A stretch of 64,000 bases of DNA. Origin: Prochlorococcus sp. AG-409-L21. Lineage in GTDB: Bacteria > Cyanobacteriota > Cyanobacteriia > PCC-6307 > Cyanobiaceae. Position 1 is the stretch's first letter. The number at the start of each line of letters is the position of its first letter. Position numbers and translations under genes: made by a program. Below, piece by piece: positions 1 to 8,622 of the stretch. The notes beneath the pieces are model-generated. The model searched no databases and was not told the DNA's origin. It saw only the letters and a program-made list of their open reading frames with translations. The stretch is taken from assembly GCA_003215475.1 (NCBI GenBank), contig QCKH01000004.1, positions 1-64,000 on the forward strand, in the 5' to 3' direction.

Positions 1-1
1 A

Positions 2-169
2 GATAAAATTTTAGGTAAAATAATGTCAATATCAACGGAAACTTTAGAAGAAAATGAAATATTTAATAAATGTAGTGGGTATGTAAATAATAACAATAAT
101 AAAATCATCCCCTACATTTATAGAAATGGAAGAGAGGACAAAAATAATAACATTAGCGTCATTTGTTGA
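2..169 (+). CDS. 3' end of an upstream gene (partial, uncertain)
   Basis: The second frame is open from the first bases of the window to a TGA at 167-169, giving about 55 residues rich in Asn, Glu and Lys. It would overlap the following gene by 44 bases. An overlap this long is unusual here, where most overlaps are 1-20 bases, so this could be a chance open frame. No family is recognised. The upstream sequence would decide it. Confidence 0.4.
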   Translation, partial: DKILGKIMSISTETLEENEIFNKCSGYVNNNNNKIIPYIYRNGREDKNNNISVIC

Positions 170-533
170 TGTAGATAAGGTAGAGGGGTTTAGTAGTTAC
201 ATAAATAAAAGGTTTAGAATACCACAAGATAAAATGTTTATTTACACATCCCCTCAAGAAGAAGGAAAAAAAATACTAACATTTAGATTATATTTAAGAG
301 AAGGAAAAAAAATTAATACAAAATCGTTTTTCCCAACTACAATCATCACCCATAAGAAAGGAGAGTGTTTTTATACTATTAATGCACTGAATAAATTAAT
401 AGAAAGTGAAGTAGATACTGGTAATGTGAATCATAAAGAATATAAAATAGACTGGGACAAATATCAAAATAAAATGTTAATAACTAAAGATAAAGAACTT
501 TCAATAATTGATATTCAACGTAATTTTTCTTAA
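126..533 (+). CDS. hypothetical protein, 135 aa
   Basis: A complete frame with an ATG at 126 encodes a soluble, mixed-charge protein of 135 residues without signal peptide or membrane segment. No family is recognised. Its composition (many Lys, Ile, Asn and Thr) matches neighbouring genes. The gene 32-like protein, recombinase and helicase lie downstream beyond a terminator, so it belongs to the preceding transcription unit. The start is not certain because the first part overlaps a possible upstream frame. The next in-frame ATG is at codon 37 and would remove the overlap. Confidence 0.7.
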   Translation: MEERTKIITLASFVDVDKVEGFSSYINKRFRIPQDKMFIYTSPQEEGKKILTFRLYLREGKKINTKSFFPTTIITHKKGECFYTINALNKLIESEVDTGNVNHKEYKIDWDKYQNKMLITKDKELSIIDIQRNFS

Positions 534-541
534 TATCGTTA

Positions 542-549
542 TATTTATT
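542..549 (+). promoter_or_regulatory. late-type TATTTATA element (one mismatch)
   Basis: TATTTATT lies 15 nt before the ATG at 565. It is a one-mismatch copy of the element found before many structural genes in this window. A promoter role is inferred. Confidence 0.35.
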
Positions 550-564
550 ATAAAAGACATTAAT

Positions 565-747
565 ATGGACAAAAATAAAGAAAATAAAAAAACTAAAGAT
601 TTAGAAAATTCACTTAACGAATTTCTTAACGTTACAGAAGAGAAAGAATGTGAAGGTGAAGAATGTTTAATTAATGACGGAAAAGAAATTGTTGAGAGAG
701 TAGACAAAATTTATAAAACTACAGACGGAAGACAACTATTAATATAG
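565..747 (+). CDS. small acidic/charged protein, 60 aa
   Basis: The frame is open from 508, but the ATG at 565 is preferred. It clears the stop of the previous gene and puts a TATTTATT element 15 nt upstream. The product starts MDKNKENKKTKDLENSL, is highly charged, and has a Cys pair in the segment ECEGEEC around residue 30. No membrane segment and no known family. It ends 4 bases before the next gene, so the two are probably co-transcribed. Confidence 0.65.
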   Translation: MDKNKENKKTKDLENSLNEFLNVTEEKECEGEECLINDGKEIVERVDKIYKTTDGRQLLI

Positions 748-751
748 AAAC

Positions 752-1471
752 ATGGATAAGAAAAAATTATTATCGGAAGAATTAAAAAGACATATGGAAT
801 TGTTGGAATACACATTCTATATGGAAGATAGAGTAAATGGTGACGCAGAAACTGAAGACTTATTATTAAGTGCGGAAAAGATTTTTGAACAAGATCCTGT
901 ACCGGGTGAGGATGAAGACCCATTTGCAGATGTCGCAGACGAAGGAGGTGAAGATGACCCATTCGCAGATACTGAAACAGAAGAAGAAACTGAAGAAGTA
1001 GAAACTGACCCTTTTGCTGGTGATGAAGGTGCGGAAGTAGAAGATGAATTTGCTACTGAAGAAGGTGGTGAAGAGACTGTAGAAGTAGATGTGACAGATA
1101 TTGTAGATAAATCTGAACAAACTAGAGCTGAAATAGAAGGACTTACTTCTAAAATGGATGAGTTATTAGGTAAGTTAGGAGATTTAGAGGGTAAAGTAGG
1201 TGATATGGATCAAGTTATCAATAAAATAGATGATTTAGAAAACGAAATCGCAGAAAGAAACCCAACACCAGTAGAAAGATTAGAAATGAGATCAATGGAT
1301 TCCTTTCCATATAGTGTTTCCTTAACTGATTATTGGACAGATAAAGAAGGTTATGATGTAGGTGGTGAAGAAAAAGAAGAATATGTCATCACTCAAAAAG
1401 ACGTAGAAGATTATAGTGCAACAGAGATTAAAGATTCCTTTGACTATAATAAAAATGATGAAAATTCATAA
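752..1471 (+). CDS. acidic virion-type protein with DPFA repeats, 239 aa
   Basis: The product is very acidic. Residues 50-95 carry repeated units built around DPFA (EDPFAD, DDPFAD, TDPFAG), followed by a Glu/Thr/Val-rich stretch. Residues 115-175 look like an amphipathic coiled coil with Leu, Ile and Met at heptad positions (LTSKMDELLGKLGDLEGKVG). The C-terminus has several Tyr and acidic residues. No enzymatic motif is visible. The N-terminal LLSEELKRHMELLEY helix resembles the helical N-termini of other probable virion proteins here. A head or scaffold-associated role is inference from composition only. A terminator follows immediately. Confidence 0.7.
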   Translation: MDKKKLLSEELKRHMELLEYTFYMEDRVNGDAETEDLLLSAEKIFEQDPVPGEDEDPFADVADEGGEDDPFADTETEEETEEVETDPFAGDEGAEVEDEFATEEGGEETVEVDVTDIVDKSEQTRAEIEGLTSKMDELLGKLGDLEGKVGDMDQVINKIDDLENEIAERNPTPVERLEMRSMDSFPYSVSLTDYWTDKEGYDVGGEEKEEYVITQKDVEDYSATEIKDSFDYNKNDENS

Positions 1472-1486
1472 AATTTAAAAATTTAA

Positions 1487-1518
1487 TTTGACAATTAAAC
1501 CAATAATGTGTATCTTTA
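1487..1518 (+). promoter_or_regulatory. possible Bacteroidota-type promoter inside a terminator
   Basis: TTTG at 1487-1490, a 20-nt spacer, then TATCTTTA at 1511-1518 fit the Bacteroidota -33/-7 consensus. The -7 box lies in the loop of a terminator hairpin, so this may be coincidental. A second candidate lies at 1560-1591. Confidence 0.3.
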
Positions 1519-1537
1519 ATCATTATTGGTTTTTTTT
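1498..1537 (+). terminator. rho-independent terminator
   Basis: AACCAATAATG (1498-1508) pairs perfectly with CATTATTGGTT (1521-1531), giving an 11-bp stem and 12-nt loop followed by a T run. It separates the upstream genes from the ssDNA-binding protein gene. Confidence 0.85.
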
Positions 1538-1559
1538 ATTACAACAATTAAAAAATCTT

Positions 1560-1591
1560 GTTGACTTTTAAGAAAAACTTTATTATATTTA
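1560..1591 (+). promoter_or_regulatory. Bacteroidota-type promoter for the gp32-like gene
   Basis: GTTG (1560-1563), a 20-nt spacer and TATATTTA (1584-1591), with the ATG 32 nt downstream. Both boxes and the spacer are identical to those before the gp47-like gene at 42905. Initiation has not been shown. Confidence 0.6.
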
Positions 1592-1623
1592 AAATTAATT
1601 AATAAACTTTAAAAATAATTAAA

Positions 1624-2541
1624 ATGAGTAAAAACAGTTTAGACGCAATTCTGTCTCAGTATGAGAGTAATACTGAAAACAGTTCAAAAAAACCTAAGAT
1701 ATCTAATGAGGATAGACTTAAAAAGTATTTCACAGAAAAACTTCAGCAAGGTGTTAAAAACGCCACTAGAAGATTTAGGATATTACCAGCAAAAGATGGT
1801 AAGTCTCCATTCGAAGAAGTGTATTTTTATGAAAGACAAGTAAATGGTAAATACGAAAAAATTTACTGTACTAAATTAAATGATGGTGAATATTGCCCAA
1901 TCTTTGAAGCTAAAGAAGCTTTATTAATGGAAGGTAGTAAGAAAGCCAAAGAAATGGCGAGAGAGTATACTCCTCGTAAATTTTATGTGGTAAAAGGTAT
2001 CGATAGAGATAACGAAGATCACGGTGTTAAATTTTGGAGATTCAAACATAATTACACAGGGAATGGTGTAATGGATAAATTAATGCCTTTATTCAAATTA
2101 AAAGGTGATATTACAGATGCTAGAGAAGGTAGAGATATTATTATCACTACTAATCGTAATGAAAAAGGTTGGAGTGTTGTAACTTCAATTATGTGTGATG
2201 ATGTTACTATTTTAACAGAAGATACTACTAAAGCTAATGATTGGTTTAATAATGAAGAAACATTTAGAGATGTGTATTCTAAAAAACCATTAGAGTATTT
2301 AGAAATTGTTGCGAAAAATATGACACCTGTATGGGATTCGGAACAATCTAAGTATGTGGCGGAAGAAGAAAAAGACGAAAAAGAAACCGCTTCATTAGAG
2401 GATGAAATTAATTTTATGAGAGATGATTCTCAATCTACTACAACCACCAATAGTGGTGTAAGTGAATCAGAGGGTAATACTGATGACGATAAAGTTACAG
2501 TAACTCAGTTAGATGAAGAATCAGATGATTTACCATTTTAA
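1624..2541 (+). CDS. gp32-like single-stranded DNA-binding protein
   Basis: By homology it coats single-stranded DNA during replication and recombination. Seen: the core segment TRRFRILPAKDGKSPFEEVY around residues 48-67 matches the conserved gp32 family segment. Cys82 and Cys91 occupy the region of the T4 zinc site, but a third Cys and the His ligand are not obvious, so zinc binding may be reduced or lost. The C-terminal 60 residues are acidic and end DDLPF, the typical protein-interaction tail of SSB-type proteins. At 305 residues it is close to T4 gp32 (301). It has its own host-type promoter, terminators on both sides, and UvsX next downstream, as expected for its partner. Confidence 0.9.
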   Translation: MSKNSLDAILSQYESNTENSSKKPKISNEDRLKKYFTEKLQQGVKNATRRFRILPAKDGKSPFEEVYFYERQVNGKYEKIYCTKLNDGEYCPIFEAKEALLMEGSKKAKEMAREYTPRKFYVVKGIDRDNEDHGVKFWRFKHNYTGNGVMDKLMPLFKLKGDITDAREGRDIIITTNRNEKGWSVVTSIMCDDVTILTEDTTKANDWFNNEETFRDVYSKKPLEYLEIVAKNMTPVWDSEQSKYVAEEEKDEKETASLEDEINFMRDDSQSTTTTNSGVSESEGNTDDDKVTVTQLDEESDDLPF

Positions 2542-2561
2542 TTTTATTTAATAATTAAAAT

Positions 2562-2597
2562 AAAAAATAGGTCTTCTTGTTAGGAGACCTATTTTTG
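2562..2597 (+). terminator. rho-independent terminator
   Basis: AAAAAATAGGTCT (2562-2574) pairs with AGACCTATTTTT (2585-2596) around a 10-nt loop and ends in a T run. It would limit readthrough from the abundant gp32-like transcript into uvsX, a common arrangement after gene 32. Confidence 0.85.
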
Positions 2598-2612
2598 TAA
2601 AAATTAATAGAT

Positions 2613-3662
2613 ATGCCAAAAAAACCAATTAAGAAAAAAACAACGGATTTCTCTAGTATAAGGAAAAAGTTTTCTTCAAAAGAAAAATATAAAGAACAAA
2701 AATATTTTGATTTAGGTGAAGCGTTTCAAAAAGCTACAGGAATTCCGGGACCGGCACAAGGTCAAATCAATATGTTATTAGGACATTCAGATACAGGTAA
2801 AACTACTGCTCTTATTCAAACTGCCGTAGACGCACAAAAGAAAGGAATACTACCAGTTTTCATAATAACCGAACAAAAATTCAGTTTTGAACATGCTAAA
2901 CAAATGGGTTTAGAAACTGAGTATGTTGAAGAAGTAGATGAAGAAAGTGGAGAAATCGAAGCGTTTTGGGATGGATTTTTATTATATAAGTTAGGGTTTG
3001 AATATATTGAACAGGCTTTTGAATATGTAACTGAAATTTTAGATGCACAAAAAGCAGGTGAAATACCTCACGATATAGTATTTTTATGGGATTCTATTGG
3101 TACTATACCTTGTAAAATGAGTTTTGAGGGTAAAGGGGGAAATCAACATACTGCTAGAGTAATATCGGAGAAATGGGGTATGGGTATGGCACAAAGAATT
3201 ACCTCTTCCCGTAAAGAGTCTTCACCTTATACTAATACAATGGTATTTGTTAACCAACCATGGGTTGAGTTAGCAGATAATCCATTTAGTCAACCTAGAA
3301 TCCAACCCAAAGGGGGGCAGTCTATTTACTTATCTTCTGCGTTAGTATTTTTATTTGGTAATCAGAAAAGTTCTGGTGTTTCTAAATTGAATGCAACCAA
3401 TAAAGGTAGAAAAGTAAATTTTGCGGTTAGAACTAAAGTAGGTATACATAAGAATCATATGAATGGTTTAGGGTATGCAGACTGTAGAATCTTAGCTACC
3501 ACACATGGGTTTATTGAAGATGATAAGAAATCAATAGATTCTTATAAATCTGAATATAAAGAATATTGGTCACATGTGTTTGATAGTGTAGGAGAAGAAG
3601 TAGATTTCACTATAGAAGAAGGTGATCATATTGAGGCACCTGTTGAATATGCTGATAGATGA
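2613..3662 (+). CDS. uvsX: UvsX/RecA-like recombinase
   Basis: By homology this is the ATP-dependent strand-exchange protein that acts on gp32-coated DNA. Seen: Walker A GHSDTGKTT at residues 57-65 of the RecA fold, a Walker B-like stretch IVFLWDSIG in mid-protein, and the segment MVFVNQPWVE followed by a Gly-rich loop (PKGGQS) in the DNA-binding loop region. The C-terminus is acidic. At 349 residues it is slightly shorter than T4 UvsX (391). It sits between the ssDNA-binding protein and a 5'-3' exonuclease, a coherent recombination and replication neighbourhood. UvsX is preferred over bacterial RecA because of length and context. No dedicated promoter is visible after the terminator, so expression may depend on partial readthrough. 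Confidence 0.92.
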   Translation: MPKKPIKKKTTDFSSIRKKFSSKEKYKEQKYFDLGEAFQKATGIPGPAQGQINMLLGHSDTGKTTALIQTAVDAQKKGILPVFIITEQKFSFEHAKQMGLETEYVEEVDEESGEIEAFWDGFLLYKLGFEYIEQAFEYVTEILDAQKAGEIPHDIVFLWDSIGTIPCKMSFEGKGGNQHTARVISEKWGMGMAQRITSSRKESSPYTNTMVFVNQPWVELADNPFSQPRIQPKGGQSIYLSSALVFLFGNQKSSGVSKLNATNKGRKVNFAVRTKVGIHKNHMNGLGYADCRILATTHGFIEDDKKSIDSYKSEYKEYWSHVFDSVGEEVDFTIEEGDHIEAPVEYADR

Positions 3663-3692
3663 AAAATTGTTTAACTATAAGTAATATGTTAA

Positions 3693-4736
3693 GTGTCGAG
3701 ACCATCTAAAAAAAAGAAATACACTAATACCCTGTTAATCGATGGGGATTCATTATTAAAAACTGCTTATCACGGTGCAAAAAATCTTTATTATAAAGAA
3801 ACACATATAGGTGGTATATATCAATTTCTTACTATGTTAAGAAAATGTTTAAATGAACATCGATATGATAGGGTGTTTGTATTTTGGGACGGTATATTCA
3901 GTGGTAGATTAAGATATGATATCTATAAAGAATATAAATCAAATAGAGATAAGGATTTTTATAACGAACAACCACCCTCCGAACCCGACTTATACGTTCA
4001 AAAAGAACGTGTTATGGGTTATTGTGAAGAATTGTTTATTAGACAGTTTATTGATGAAGTAATAGAGGCAGATGATAGTATTGCATATTACTGTTCTCAA
4101 ATTAAAGAAGATGAGAAAGTAGTTATAATGACTAATGATAGAGACATTCTACAACTCATTAATGAAAGAGTGGGTGTATACGTTATAAATTTAAAAACTA
4201 TTGTGACAAGTACTAATTTCGCCAATTATTTCAAACATCATTATAGTAATGTTAAATTGTTAAAAATTATTTCAGGAGATGCTAGTGATAATATAAAAGG
4301 GATTAAAGGTGTTAGCGAAAAAACACTATTAAAATATTTTCCGGAAATATCTTCCAAAACTTTGACATTGGATGAAATTTTTAGTAAAATTGAAAGTATA
4401 CAAAAAGAAAGAAAAACTAGATTGAAAACATTAGATAATATAATTAATAAAGTGACTTTAGGTATACAGGGGGAGAGTATATTTGAAATCAACGAAAAAA
4501 TTATAAATCTAAAAAAACCTTTGTTAACAGAATCTTCTAAAGAAAGTCTAGATGAGTTATTTGTTTCACCTATTGATCCTGAAGATAGGAATACAAAAAA
4601 TGTAATTAAGATGATGTTAGAAGATGGGTTAACAATGGCAATACCAGGGGGTAGAGATGGGTATATAAATTTTCTACAACCTTTTTTAAGAATAATAAAA
4701 AAAGAACAAAGTTATTACAACAAAATTAAAAATTAA
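3693..4736 (+). CDS. 5'-3' exonuclease / RNase H (FEN family)
   Basis: Homologous to T4 RNase H and the polymerase I 5'-nuclease domain, which remove RNA primers and flaps. Seen: the N-terminal metal-binding motif LLIDGDS (Asp17, Asp19), EADDS (Glu125, Asp127, Asp128), MTNDRD (Asp149, Asp151) and SGDASDNIKGIKGVSEKT (about 195-212), the last being the helix-hairpin-helix DNA-binding region with the final acidic ligands. All expected acidic residues seem present. The only start that fits the conserved N-terminus is GTG at 3693. The nearby ATG at 3686 is out of frame. The C-terminal 100 residues are less typical. Confidence 0.9.
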   Translation: MSRPSKKKKYTNTLLIDGDSLLKTAYHGAKNLYYKETHIGGIYQFLTMLRKCLNEHRYDRVFVFWDGIFSGRLRYDIYKEYKSNRDKDFYNEQPPSEPDLYVQKERVMGYCEELFIRQFIDEVIEADDSIAYYCSQIKEDEKVVIMTNDRDILQLINERVGVYVINLKTIVTSTNFANYFKHHYSNVKLLKIISGDASDNIKGIKGVSEKTLLKYFPEISSKTLTLDEIFSKIESIQKERKTRLKTLDNIINKVTLGIQGESIFEINEKIINLKKPLLTESSKESLDELFVSPIDPEDRNTKNVIKMMLEDGLTMAIPGGRDGYINFLQPFLRIIKKEQSYYNKIKN

Positions 4737-4747
4737 AAGTAGAAGTT

Positions 4748-5209
4748 ATGAAAAAGAATTATGAAAATCTTCCTTATGAATTTTTATTACTAATTAATGG
4801 CAAACCTATTGTTGGTAGAAATTTTCAAGTTAAAGGTTTTAATGTAGATAGTTTAAGATCGATAGAATTAAAAGAAACTATAGATGAGGCAGCAGCGGTT
4901 ATTGAAAACCAATTTCAATTAAAAAGTGAAGCCTATTTATGGAGATATTATAACCCATATTTATCTCAAACTAGCGAAGAAGTTGATGGTTTAAAAAAAG
5001 ATGTTTATGAAAATGAAGACTTTTTTACATTACAAATTAAAGTTAAGGGAAGAGTAGTAGCACAAAAGATTTTTAGTGGAAATGACTACCCACCAAAGGT
5101 AAGATATGACGTTGATATCAGATCAATTATTCCTGAAATCATTGCCACAATACAAAATGGCTTGACTTTGAAAAAATATACTAAAGAATATTGTGGTTAC
5201 ACACTTTAG
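4748..5209 (+). CDS. hypothetical protein in the replication block, 153 aa
   Basis: A soluble protein of 153 residues starting 11 bases after the exonuclease stop and followed by the helicase gene. The N-terminal half alternates short hydrophobic segments (YEFLLLINGKPIVGRNF) suggestive of beta strands, with a helical middle and another strand-like stretch (FTLQIKVKGRVVAQKIF). No catalytic motif and no family are recognised. Its position makes a replication accessory role plausible, for example a helicase loader or replisome factor, but nothing in the sequence itself shows this. Confidence 0.8.
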   Translation: MKKNYENLPYEFLLLINGKPIVGRNFQVKGFNVDSLRSIELKETIDEAAAVIENQFQLKSEAYLWRYYNPYLSQTSEEVDGLKKDVYENEDFFTLQIKVKGRVVAQKIFSGNDYPPKVRYDVDIRSIIPEIIATIQNGLTLKKYTKEYCGYTL

Positions 5210-5213
5210 TGTA

Positions 5214-5221
5214 TATTTATT
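5214..5221 (+). promoter_or_regulatory. late-type element (one mismatch) before helicase
   Basis: TATTTATT lies 24 nt before the preferred helicase start. It is the only copy of this element placed before an obvious replication gene, so it may be chance. Confidence 0.25.
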
Positions 5222-5245
5222 AATATATCAAAATTGATAAAAAGA

Positions 5246-6637
5246 ATGACTAAAGAAAAAGAAAAAAATTTAGGTTATTTAGGATGGAGTTTTCAAGTAA
5301 AGTTAGTCAAACAATTAATTGAAGATACTAAGTTTTCTGAAGAAATTATGGATATTATCGATGCAAAGTATTTCGATAATGAGTACCTTAGATTAATTGT
5401 GGCTTGTCTTAAAAATTATTATGAAAGTTACGATACTATACCTACATATGACACTATATTTCAATTAATAAGGGTAGATATTAAAAGAGAAATTGCGAGA
5501 GACTCAGCAATTGAAATGGTTAAGGAGGTTAAAAATGTTGACAATAAAGATTGTCTACACACACAAGAAGTTGCCACTAAATTTTGTAAACAACAAGAAC
5601 TTAAAAAAGCTACAAATAAAATACAAAATATTTTAGAAGCAGGTGATTTTGACAGATATGATGAGTGTGAAGATATTTTAAAAGAAGCATTATCAGTAGG
5701 TGGGGAAAAAGACAATGGTATTGATGTTTTTCACGCAATTGATGAAGTACTTAGTGATGATTTTAGAAATCCAGTTCCAACAGGATTGGTTGGGATAGAT
5801 AACTTAATGGATGGTGGACTATCTAAAGGTGAATTAGGGGTTATTTTAGCACCTTTTGGTGTTGGTAAAACAACATTAATTACCAGAATGGCAAATACTG
5901 CATATAACTTAGGATATAATGTAGTACAAATCTTTTTTGAAGATAATCCAAAGGTTATTCAAAGAAAACATATGACATGTTGGACAGAAATACCTTTAAA
6001 TGAATTAACTGAAAGAAAAGAAGAAGTCAAAGAATTATTACCACAATTTAGAGAAAGAGAGGGTAATCTTATTTTGAAAAAAATGCCAAGTGATGGTACT
6101 ACTATTAATCATATAAAACAATATTTAAGAAAATTAACTTCTAATGGTACTAAACCAGATATTGTTTTTGTTGATTATATGGATTGCGTTGTACCAACTA
6201 AACAATTTAAAGATGAATATGCAGGTGAAGGAAATGTTATGAGACAATTCGAAACTATGATTTCAGAATTAGATATTGTTGGTTGGACTGCAGTACAAGG
6301 AAACAGAAGTTCAATAGGGGCAGATGTTGTAAAAGCAGATATGATAGGTGGGTCAATTAAAAAAGGACAAATTGGACATTTCATAATATCTGTAGCAAAA
6401 ACTTTAGAACAAAAAGAAGAAGGTACTGCCACAATGGCAATATTAAAATCTAGATTCGGTAAAGATGGGATGATTTTCGAAGATATTTTATTCGATAATG
6501 GATCATTAAAAATTGATACTAGTATATCTAGTGACGTTTCATTCTTAGAACACCAAAGAGGTGAAGAGAAAAGAAAGTCTCAGATGGTAACGGAAGCATT
6601 ACGTAAGAAAAGAGAGACATTCGGGGGAAATAAATAA
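5246..6637 (+). CDS. DnaB/gp41-like replicative helicase
   Basis: RecA-fold hexameric helicase expected to unwind DNA at the fork and work with the primase at 36797. Seen: an N-terminal helical domain (about residues 1-150), the linker motif GLVGIDNLMDGGLSKGELGV, Walker A PFGVGKTT at about 203-210, and Walker B-like DIVFVDYMD. A conserved late segment (VQGNRSS) is followed by IGGSIKKGQIGHFIISV, typical of DnaB motif 4. The length of 463 residues fits T4 gp41 (475). The frame also offers a TTG at 5234, but the ATG at 5246 is the better start. The C-terminal 30 residues are basic and acidic by turns. Confidence 0.92.
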   Translation: MTKEKEKNLGYLGWSFQVKLVKQLIEDTKFSEEIMDIIDAKYFDNEYLRLIVACLKNYYESYDTIPTYDTIFQLIRVDIKREIARDSAIEMVKEVKNVDNKDCLHTQEVATKFCKQQELKKATNKIQNILEAGDFDRYDECEDILKEALSVGGEKDNGIDVFHAIDEVLSDDFRNPVPTGLVGIDNLMDGGLSKGELGVILAPFGVGKTTLITRMANTAYNLGYNVVQIFFEDNPKVIQRKHMTCWTEIPLNELTERKEEVKELLPQFREREGNLILKKMPSDGTTINHIKQYLRKLTSNGTKPDIVFVDYMDCVVPTKQFKDEYAGEGNVMRQFETMISELDIVGWTAVQGNRSSIGADVVKADMIGGSIKKGQIGHFIISVAKTLEQKEEGTATMAILKSRFGKDGMIFEDILFDNGSLKIDTSISSDVSFLEHQRGEEKRKSQMVTEALRKKRETFGGNK

Positions 6638-6663
6638 TAATAAAAAAAAGAACTAGTAAAAAA

Positions 6664-8523
6664 ATGGAGTTATCAAGCAAAATTTTATCTGATATTACTG
6701 TGTATATGAAATATGCTAAGTACTTACCAGAGTTGAATAGAAGAGAAACGTGGAACGAATTAGTTACCCGTAACAAAGAAATGCATCAGAAAAAATATCC
6801 TCATATTGCGGATAAAATTGATGATGTGTATAAATTTGTTTATGAGAAAAAAGTATTACCCTCAATGAGGAGTATGCAATTTGGGGGAAAACCAATAGAC
6901 ATATCACCTAATAGAATTTATAATTGTGCATATATGCCAATTGATCATATTGATTCATTTAGTGAATGTATGTTTTTATTGTTAGGGGGGACTGGAGTTG
7001 GTTATTCAGTACAAAAACATCATGTAGAAAAATTACCACCAGTTAATAAACCATATAGTAAAAGAACTAAAAGATTTTTAATTGGGGACTCTATTGAGGG
7101 TTGGGCTGACTCTATTAAAGTTTTAATGAAGTCTTATCTTAATGGTAAAAGTTCTAGAATAGTGTTTGATTATTCAGATATAAGACCAAAAGGTGCGAGA
7201 TTAGTTACTTCAGGTGGTAAAGCACCGGGACCTCAACCATTAAAAGAATGTATTGTTAAAATAACTGGTATTTTAGACTCTAAGGAAGACGGTGATCAAT
7301 TAACTACTTTAGAAGTACATGATATTGTTTGTCATATTGCAGATGCAGTATTGGCGGGTGGTATAAGACGAGCAGCATTAATTAGTTTATTTTCTGCTGA
7401 TGATATGGAAATGATTGGTTGTAAATCTGGTAATTGGTGGGAAACTGAACCACAAAGAGGTAGAGCCAATAATTCAGCGGTTTTAATGAGACATAAGATT
7501 ACTAAGAAGTTTTTCTTAAAATTATGGAAGAGGGTTGAATTAAGTGGTTCTGGAGAACCAGGAATATACTTAAACAATGATAAAGATTGGGGAACTAATC
7601 CTTGTTGTGAAATTGCCTTAAGACCTTATCAGTTCTGTAATTTATGTGAGGTTAATGTGTCAAACATTGAATCACAAGAAGATTTAAATGAAAGAGTAAA
7701 GGCGGCAGCATTTATTGGTACACTACAAGCAGGGTATACTAATTTTCATTATTTAAGAGATATTTGGCAAGAAACTACAGAAAAAGAGGCATTGATAGGT
7801 GTTAGTATGACAGGTATTGGTAGTGGTAGAGTATTAGGGTACGATATGGAAGAAGCAGCCAAATTAGTTAAGAAAGAAAATTCTAAAGTATCTAAACTTA
7901 TTGGTATTAATAAGTCGGCTAGGACAACTACTGTTAAACCTGCAGGTACTACGTCTCTTACATTAGGAACATCTTCAGGTATTCATGCGTGGCATAACGA
8001 CTTCTATATTAGGAGAGTAAGAGTAGGTAAGAATGAGTCTATTTATAATTATTTAAATACACATCATTCTGAATTATTGGAGGATGATTATTTTAGACCA
8101 CATGATACCGCAGTAATTTCAATACCCCAAAAAGCACCAAAAGGTTCTATTTTGAGAACAGAATCTCCATTTGATTTATTAGAAAGAGTTAAAAAAGTAG
8201 CAACTGAATGGGTGAGAGCGGGACATAATAAAGGTTCAAATAGTCATAATGTATCTGCCACTATTTCCCTTAAAGATGAAGATTGGGAATTAGCAGGTGA
8301 ATGGATGTGGGAAAACAGAGAACATTATAATGGTTTATCGGTTTTACCTTACAATGGTGGTACATACGTACAAGCTCCATTTGAAGACTGTACAGAAGCA
8401 GATTATGAAAGAATGATGAAAACCCTAACTGAGATTGATTTATCTAATGTAATCGAAGAAAAAGATGAAACAAATCTAAGTGGAGAACTAGCTTGTGCAG
8501 GTGGTGCATGTGAAATCACATAA
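6664..8523 (+). CDS. nrdJ: adenosylcobalamin-dependent (class II) ribonucleotide reductase
   Basis: Reduces ribonucleotides to deoxyribonucleotides for phage DNA synthesis. Seen: Cys88 in YNCAYMPID (first reducible Cys); NPCCEI at 312-317 with Cys314 and Glu316, the thiyl-radical Cys and catalytic Glu; Cys325 as the second reducible Cys, 11 residues on, the same spacing as in the Lactobacillus leichmannii RTPR; KPAGTTSLTLGTSSG in the phosphate-binding region; and a C-terminal Cys611-x4-Cys616 relay pair. This C-terminal pair and the lack of an adjacent small-subunit gene favour the monomeric class II triphosphate type over class I NrdA. It is shorter (619 aa) than the lactobacillar enzyme (739). 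A strong terminator follows. Confidence 0.88.
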   Translation: MELSSKILSDITVYMKYAKYLPELNRRETWNELVTRNKEMHQKKYPHIADKIDDVYKFVYEKKVLPSMRSMQFGGKPIDISPNRIYNCAYMPIDHIDSFSECMFLLLGGTGVGYSVQKHHVEKLPPVNKPYSKRTKRFLIGDSIEGWADSIKVLMKSYLNGKSSRIVFDYSDIRPKGARLVTSGGKAPGPQPLKECIVKITGILDSKEDGDQLTTLEVHDIVCHIADAVLAGGIRRAALISLFSADDMEMIGCKSGNWWETEPQRGRANNSAVLMRHKITKKFFLKLWKRVELSGSGEPGIYLNNDKDWGTNPCCEIALRPYQFCNLCEVNVSNIESQEDLNERVKAAAFIGTLQAGYTNFHYLRDIWQETTEKEALIGVSMTGIGSGRVLGYDMEEAAKLVKKENSKVSKLIGINKSARTTTVKPAGTTSLTLGTSSGIHAWHNDFYIRRVRVGKNESIYNYLNTHHSELLEDDYFRPHDTAVISIPQKAPKGSILRTESPFDLLERVKKVATEWVRAGHNKGSNSHNVSATISLKDEDWELAGEWMWENREHYNGLSVLPYNGGTYVQAPFEDCTEADYERMMKTLTEIDLSNVIEEKDETNLSGELACAGGACEIT

Positions 8524-8545
8524 ATTAAACTACATAATATAAATT

Positions 8546-8575
8546 AAGGTGTCTTTTTAGACACCTTTTTTTTTA
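8546..8575 (+). terminator. rho-independent terminator
   Basis: AAGGTGTC (8546-8553), a 6-nt loop, GACACCTT (8560-8567) and a long T run. It ends the replication/RNR unit just before the baseplate block. Confidence 0.92.
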
Positions 8576-8609
8576 TATAACCTTTTCTTTTAAAAAATTT
8601 ATTGTAGAA

Positions 8610-8617
8610 TATTTATA
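8610..8617 (+). promoter_or_regulatory. late-type TATTTATA element
   Basis: An exact TATTTATA ends 5 nt before the gp25-like start, directly after the terminator, where a new transcription unit must begin. This is one of the best-placed examples of the element. Confidence 0.55.
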
Positions 8618-8622
8618 TACAT

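Noticed and set aside
6664-8523. Intron or intein in the ribonucleotide reductase or helicase
   Set aside because: Reading frames and catalytic motifs are continuous at normal spacing; no endonuclease or splicing motifs are present.
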